Positions 60,357-64,000 of a DNA stretch of 64,000 nt are shown in pieces. Below the pieces are notes generated by a model. It saw only the letters and a program-made list of their open reading frames with translations. It did no database searches and was not told where the DNA came from. Source of the stretch: Pyrinomonadaceae bacterium (GTDB lineage: Bacteria; Acidobacteriota; Blastocatellia; Pyrinomonadales; Pyrinomonadaceae); assembly GCA_028284415.1 (NCBI GenBank), contig JANQRU010000004.1, positions 992,001 to 1,056,000 of the forward strand. The letters run 5' to 3'. Both the position numbers and the translations under genes were made by a program. Positions within the stretch are counted from its first letter, which is position 1. Each line of letters opens with the position of its first letter.

Positions 60357-60833
60357 ATGCTTGAGAAGATATTAAAATTAGGTAATCCGCTTTTGTATCA
60401 AAAATCTGAAAAGGTTTTGCCTGACGAAGTAGATTCTTTAACTCCATCTGTTCGAGAAATGCATAAACTTGTGATCGCTTTTAGAAACAAATATGGAGCG
60501 GGAAGAGCTATTTCTGCTCCTCAAGTTGGATTAATGAAAAGGGTTATCTGTTTTAATGTCGAACGTCCGATTACTTTGATTAATCCAACATTGTCGGACT
60601 TAAGCGAAGAAATGTTTGAGCTTTGGGATGATTGTTTTTCATTTCCAAACTTGTTGGTAAAAGTGCGACGTCATAAATCTTGTAAAATTACCTTCCGAGA
60701 TGAAAATTGGGGGAAGCATAGTTGGGATTTGACCGATGATCTTTCGGAGCTATTTCAACACGAATACGACCATTTAGAAGGAATTCTAGCGACACAAAGA
60801 GCGGTTGATAACAAATCTTTTAAGTTTAGGTAG
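60357..60833 (+). CDS. Peptide deformylase-like protein
   Basis: A 158-residue protein of the deformylase family, which removes formyl from new proteins. Motif I is GAGRAISAPQVG (usual GxGLAAPQ), motif III QHEYDHLEG with His135, Glu136 and His139 is intact, and motif II is WDDCFSFP, where the usual EGCLS has become DDCFS. The metal ligand Cys93 is present. It may be a divergent type III-like enzyme or an inactive relative. The chain is a little short. It is next to a convergent peptidase gene. Confidence 0.8.
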   Translation: MLEKILKLGNPLLYQKSEKVLPDEVDSLTPSVREMHKLVIAFRNKYGAGRAISAPQVGLMKRVICFNVERPITLINPTLSDLSEEMFELWDDCFSFPNLLVKVRRHKSCKITFRDENWGKHSWDLTDDLSELFQHEYDHLEGILATQRAVDNKSFKFR

Positions 60834-60841
60834 TATGCTTC

Positions 60842-61591
60842 TTAGTCAAGTAAAATCTCTGTCATATCCAAACCTTCTTCCGTCGGCATAAATTCTTGTG
60901 GTTCATTTTCTTGTGTGAATAATCTCGCTCCCGTTAAGCCCCTGAGTAAAATTTTGTTATTTTCAACCTGTAACCAAGCACCTTCGCGAAGTCCCAAAAC
61001 TTTTCGGTTATTTACTTTTAAGAATTCTTCTATTCTTTGTTGGCGGGTTTCGCCGCGATGGTCAGATTTGGGGTCGGGGTCGAGATAATGTGGATTTATT
61101 TGAAAAGGAATTGCGTTAATTGCATCAAATGTCGGATTAGAAATAATCGGCATATCGTTGGTTGTGCAAATAGTCGGGCAGAAGATATTTGTTCCCGCAC
61201 TCGAACCCATCATAGGTTTGCCGTTTTTCATTTCGTTATGAATTGTTTCGATTAATTCAAAATCTCTTAACCAATAAAGCAGATGATGGGTGTTCCCGCC
61301 GCCGATGAATATCGCTTCTGCATTTTTTATAGCTTGCTTTTTATCGTCGAAAATGTGGACTGATTCAACTTCGATATTAAAATCAGCAAAAGCCTTTTTC
61401 GGTGCTTCATTGTATTCTGCCCATCTTTTATTGAGATTTTCTTTCTCGGCAACGGCAGCAAAAGGAATGAAAAGAATTTTTGAAACATCGACTAAAAATT
61501 CAGACATTTCATTGACTGTGTGTTCCAAATATTTCAAGTTTTTATAAACCGAATTGCTTGATAAAAATAAACGTCTTTTGCCTAAGTTCAT
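60842..61591 (-). CDS. Peptidase E-like (S51) dipeptidase
   Basis: A 249-residue serine peptidase of family S51, which cleaves dipeptides with N-terminal Asp. GSSAGTNIFCPT holds the nucleophile Ser and the adjacent FIGGGNTHHLLYWL the oxyanion region; the strand NPHYLDPDPKSDHRGETRQQRIEEFL carries the third active-site elements. I chose the ATG at 61591 with GGAG at proper spacing; the frame upstream would add 11 residues. Preceded by a terminator for the next gene. Confidence 0.88.
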   Translation of the reverse strand: MNLGKRRLFLSSNSVYKNLKYLEHTVNEMSEFLVDVSKILFIPFAAVAEKENLNKRWAEYNEAPKKAFADFNIEVESVHIFDDKKQAIKNAEAIFIGGGNTHHLLYWLRDFELIETIHNEMKNGKPMMGSSAGTNIFCPTICTTNDMPIISNPTFDAINAIPFQINPHYLDPDPKSDHRGETRQQRIEEFLKVNNRKVLGLREGAWLQVENNKILLRGLTGARLFTQENEPQEFMPTEEGLDMTEILLD

Positions 61592-61608
61592 TTTGGGTTT
61601 TCTCCATA

Positions 61609-61651
61609 AAATAGAAAAGGGCAAATATAATTGATTTGCCCTTTTCTATTT
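61609..61651 (-). terminator. Terminator of the clan CD-like gene
   Basis: An 18-bp perfect stem (AAATAGAAAAGGGCAAAT, 61609-61626, with its complement at 61634-61651), with T-rich flanks. It also separates the peptidase E gene. Confidence 0.85.
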
Positions 61652-61678
61652 GTTCAATGATGCTTTTTATAAAACTTA

Positions 61679-62365
61679 TTATGGTGTAATAAGTTGGTTT
61701 CTTCTGTTTGGGCGTTTAAGTCTAATTCTATCATTACCATACATTACTACTTTGTAAAAGTTTATGTCTGTAGGACTGGTTATTACCTTGTTTCCATTAG
61801 CTTGAACTGCGACAGTGCCTGTGCGTGCTGATACAGAATAATTTTGTCCATTTTGAGCACGCATTTGGTCATAAAAATCTTTTGCCCACCCAATAAATCT
61901 ATAAGGCGGTTGACCTTGAACATTTTGTCTTTCTAAATCGCCTGCGTGACAACAATATAAACTAAATCGGCAGTCAACTGCAGGTGCATAATTACCAGTA
62001 AAAAAATTTACCAGCACATCAGGGGCTGCTCCCCACATAAATCTCCTATTTTGAGAGGCGTGTCCTGCAACTACAAGTCTTTCATCATTCTGTAATCCGG
62101 CGATCGCAGCTTGTAATCCAATTGCGTTTCTAGGAACGAAATGAATATTACTTGGTTGACCCGGTACATAGTTGATGATAAGCACATCAATAAAATGAGC
62201 CTGAGCCAAAGCCATACCCCTTCTGGCAAGTAGCCGTTCCAAGGTTTTGGTAACTTTTTGGTTTTCACCTCTTAAAATTTCCCAAGCATTATCCATATTT
62301 AAAGCCTCATTCAGATGAGCCGCACAACTTGGATGAAAATGAAATCCTGTAAAAACATTAGCCAT
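61679..62365 (-). CDS. Uncharacterised protein, possible clan CD peptidase-like
   Basis: A 228-residue cytoplasmic-type protein with no signal peptide. I do not recognise a family. The segment RLVVAGHASQN (His102) followed by FSLYCCHAGD (Cys138/Cys139) has the order and spacing of a His/Cys dyad in clan CD peptidases (caspase, CHAT and C80 type), each after a beta strand. Two further His are near the start (FHFHPSC). The C-terminus (VSARTGTVAVQANGNKVI) is beta-rich. It is divergent from the PqqD copy 2 gene, with 184 bases between. The peptidase idea is a hypothesis only. Confidence 0.65.
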   Translation of the reverse strand: MANVFTGFHFHPSCAAHLNEALNMDNAWEILRGENQKVTKTLERLLARRGMALAQAHFIDVLIINYVPGQPSNIHFVPRNAIGLQAAIAGLQNDERLVVAGHASQNRRFMWGAAPDVLVNFFTGNYAPAVDCRFSLYCCHAGDLERQNVQGQPPYRFIGWAKDFYDQMRAQNGQNYSVSARTGTVAVQANGNKVITSPTDINFYKVVMYGNDRIRLKRPNRRNQLITP

Positions 62366-62549
62366 AATAACTACCCCTCTTTAAGTTAAATAATTGAAAA
62401 GAATCTAAAGAATTATTTTTCCCTTTAATTATGTAAACGACTTTTTATAGAAGAATGGGTCATCAAAATGAATTATTTAATCTTGCTTTTCGAGTTAATA
62501 AATATAGAATTGGGGCACTATTAACTAAAATTTACAGGTGAAATCGACG

Positions 62550-63224
62550 ATGACTAAACCAATAGCCCGCCGAACAGATATTGTTATAAAAGAACTTAGG
62601 GATGAAGTTATCATTTATGATCTGATGGAAAATGAGGCGTTTTGTCTGAATGAAACATCTGCGATGGTCTGGAACCTATGCAATGGAAGGAGAACTGCCG
62701 AAGAGATTGGAATTGAAATCAATCGAATCTTGAAAAAGACAGTTACAGAAGATTTTGTGCGGTTGGCTCTTTACCAACTTGAGGAAAAAAATTTATTAGA
62801 AGGAGAATACAGCACAAAGAGCAATTTTGCCGGACTCTCTAGAAGAGAGGTAATACGCCGGGCAGGGGTTGCGGCATCTATAGCTCTACCGATAATAAGC
62901 TCTGTGGTGGCACCGAGTGCTTTAATGGCTCAATCCGGAGGAGTCGCTGTTCTGGGTGCCTGTGCGTCAACACCAGATTGTCAACCCGGATTGACATGCA
63001 AATCTTGCTCAGGTGGTTGTCCTAACGTTCCAGCATGTTGTGTGAATACCGATCTTGCGGCTAGGGCACCGGGAAGCACCGCAGGCAACCCAGCATGCGT
63101 TTCAAATCAGGCACAATGCGACACTTTGGCTAGCCAACATTGCTGCTCCGGATTAGCAACCGCTGCACCATTTCCCGGTTGTGTAGTGGGATTTGGTTTG
63201 CCACAAGAATGTATTTGTAACTAG
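62550..63224 (+). CDS. PqqD-domain protein with internal twin-Arg signal and Cys-rich tail (copy 2)
   Basis: A 224-residue paralogue of the gene at 19611. Residues 1-87 form the PqqD-like domain (VIIYDLMENEAFCLNETSAMVWNLCNG). Residues 96-129 look like a Tat-type signal (SRREVIRR, hydrophobic core, APSALMAQS). The tail 130-224 has 14 Cys, more than twice copy 1, in the pattern C-x5-C-x5-C-x2-C-x3-C-x5-CC and onward. The start is the ATG at 62550 with AGGTG before it, which aligns the N-terminus to copy 1; a GTG at 62538 is an alternative. The tail sequences of the two do not align. Confidence 0.8.
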   Translation: MTKPIARRTDIVIKELRDEVIIYDLMENEAFCLNETSAMVWNLCNGRRTAEEIGIEINRILKKTVTEDFVRLALYQLEEKNLLEGEYSTKSNFAGLSRREVIRRAGVAASIALPIISSVVAPSALMAQSGGVAVLGACASTPDCQPGLTCKSCSGGCPNVPACCVNTDLAARAPGSTAGNPACVSNQAQCDTLASQHCCSGLATAAPFPGCVVGFGLPQECICN

Positions 63225-63393
63225 AAATGGGAACTCTGGGACTCAAGTGCAGGCTGGTATGGGACAAGGTTGTATTTATGATTAGAAAAGAATGTATTGG
63301 ATTTCGAGAGTGGACTAATACTCAAACTACTAAATTTTTACTACAGCGGTCCTGCAAACAGGCAAGAGATTTTAACGTATTGATTTTATATAA

Positions 63394-63466
63394 TGGAGCT
63401 GAGGGGGCTCGAACCCCTGACCTCATGACTGCCAGTCATGCGCTCTCCCAGCTGAGCTACAGCCCC
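63394..63466 (-). tRNA. tRNA-Ala (GGC)
   Basis: On the minus strand a 73-base tRNA: acceptor GGGGCTG with CAGCTCC, D-arm with AGCTCAGCTGGGAGAGC, anticodon loop CTGGCAG (anticodon GGC) in stem ATGA/TCAT, and T-arm GGTTCGAGCC. CCA is not encoded. Confidence 0.97.
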
Positions 63467-63512
63467 AAAGCAATTACGAATTATAAATTACGAATTGCGA
63501 ATAAGCAATTAA

Positions 63513-64000
<488 letters not shown>

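Overview
The window looks like chromosome from an AT-rich member of the Acidobacteriota, most likely a Blastocatellia-type lineage. The evidence is family content: a secreted VWFA-related protein of the kind common in that phylum, a carboxypeptidase-regulatory plus Oar/TonB-plug signature (LPINGRNPLSLVQLQPGV), DUF3857 transglutaminase proteins, paired LytS/LytTR systems, many exported proteases and amidohydrolases, and small CxH/CxxC proteins typical of acidobacterial genomes. This is inference from protein families; no rRNA or phylogenetic marker was tested. I see no prophage, no CRISPR array and no conventional IS element. Housekeeping genes are scattered singly: aceA, a Xer recombinase, fbaB-type aldolase, ruvB, kbl, tdh and tRNA-Ala(GGC).

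Layout. 0-7 kb is a plus-strand run: isocitrate lyase, an HslV-like hydrolase with an N-terminal Ser, a TSUP permease, a membrane protein, a PhyH dioxygenase, a VWFA protein, an unknown protein and a Xer recombinase. 7-18.5 kb is envelope-directed: a SIMPL protein, a DPP-IV-like S9 peptidase, two tandem strand-repeat proteins (NGR against NGG turns) and a giant alpha-2-macroglobulin carrying a chimeric insertion. 18.5-24 kb holds a DHH protein, a PqqD-domain/twin-Arg/Cys-rich protein, a GNAT, two small zinc-ribbon-like proteins and two MBL-fold hydrolases. 24-36 kb is mostly minus strand: three tandem secreted amidohydrolases, a LytS/LytTR pair, a Tudor-like lipoprotein, a class C serine hydrolase with TPRs, an NTF2-like protein and an aldolase; one amidohydrolase_2 gene (34.7-35.8 kb) lies on the plus strand. 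37-48.9 kb holds two DUF3857 proteins (one with a degenerate catalytic centre), a possible HTH protein, ruvB behind a long RNA-type hairpin, two YceI proteins, a DoxX gene and its MarR regulator with matched operators, an erythromycin esterase-like protein and a flavin disulfide reductase. 48.9-54.3 kb contains two RAYT (Y1, REP-associated) transposases embedded in elaborate palindromic element clusters; the second cluster sits between tdh and kbl. 54-64 kb holds tdh, a second LytS/LytTR pair, an exported DinB protein, a kelch protein, a deformylase-like protein, peptidase E, a possible clan-CD peptidase-like protein, a second PqqD/twin-Arg/Cys-rich protein, a tRNA and a partial crotonase.

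The most notable signals are: (1) RAYT genes with cognate composite palindromes of fixed architecture, whose hairpin stems change sequence between copies but keep pairing; (2) two orphan genes fusing a PqqD (RiPP-recognition) domain to an internal Tat-like signal and a Cys-rich tail; (3) the alpha-2-macroglobulin with three pseudopilin-like repeats and a truncated Oar/TonB-plug module in its bait region; (4) MarR/DoxX operators and the ruvB leader, where symmetry or pairing argues for function. Several intergenic regions carry further two-hairpin repeats without a transposase in the window.
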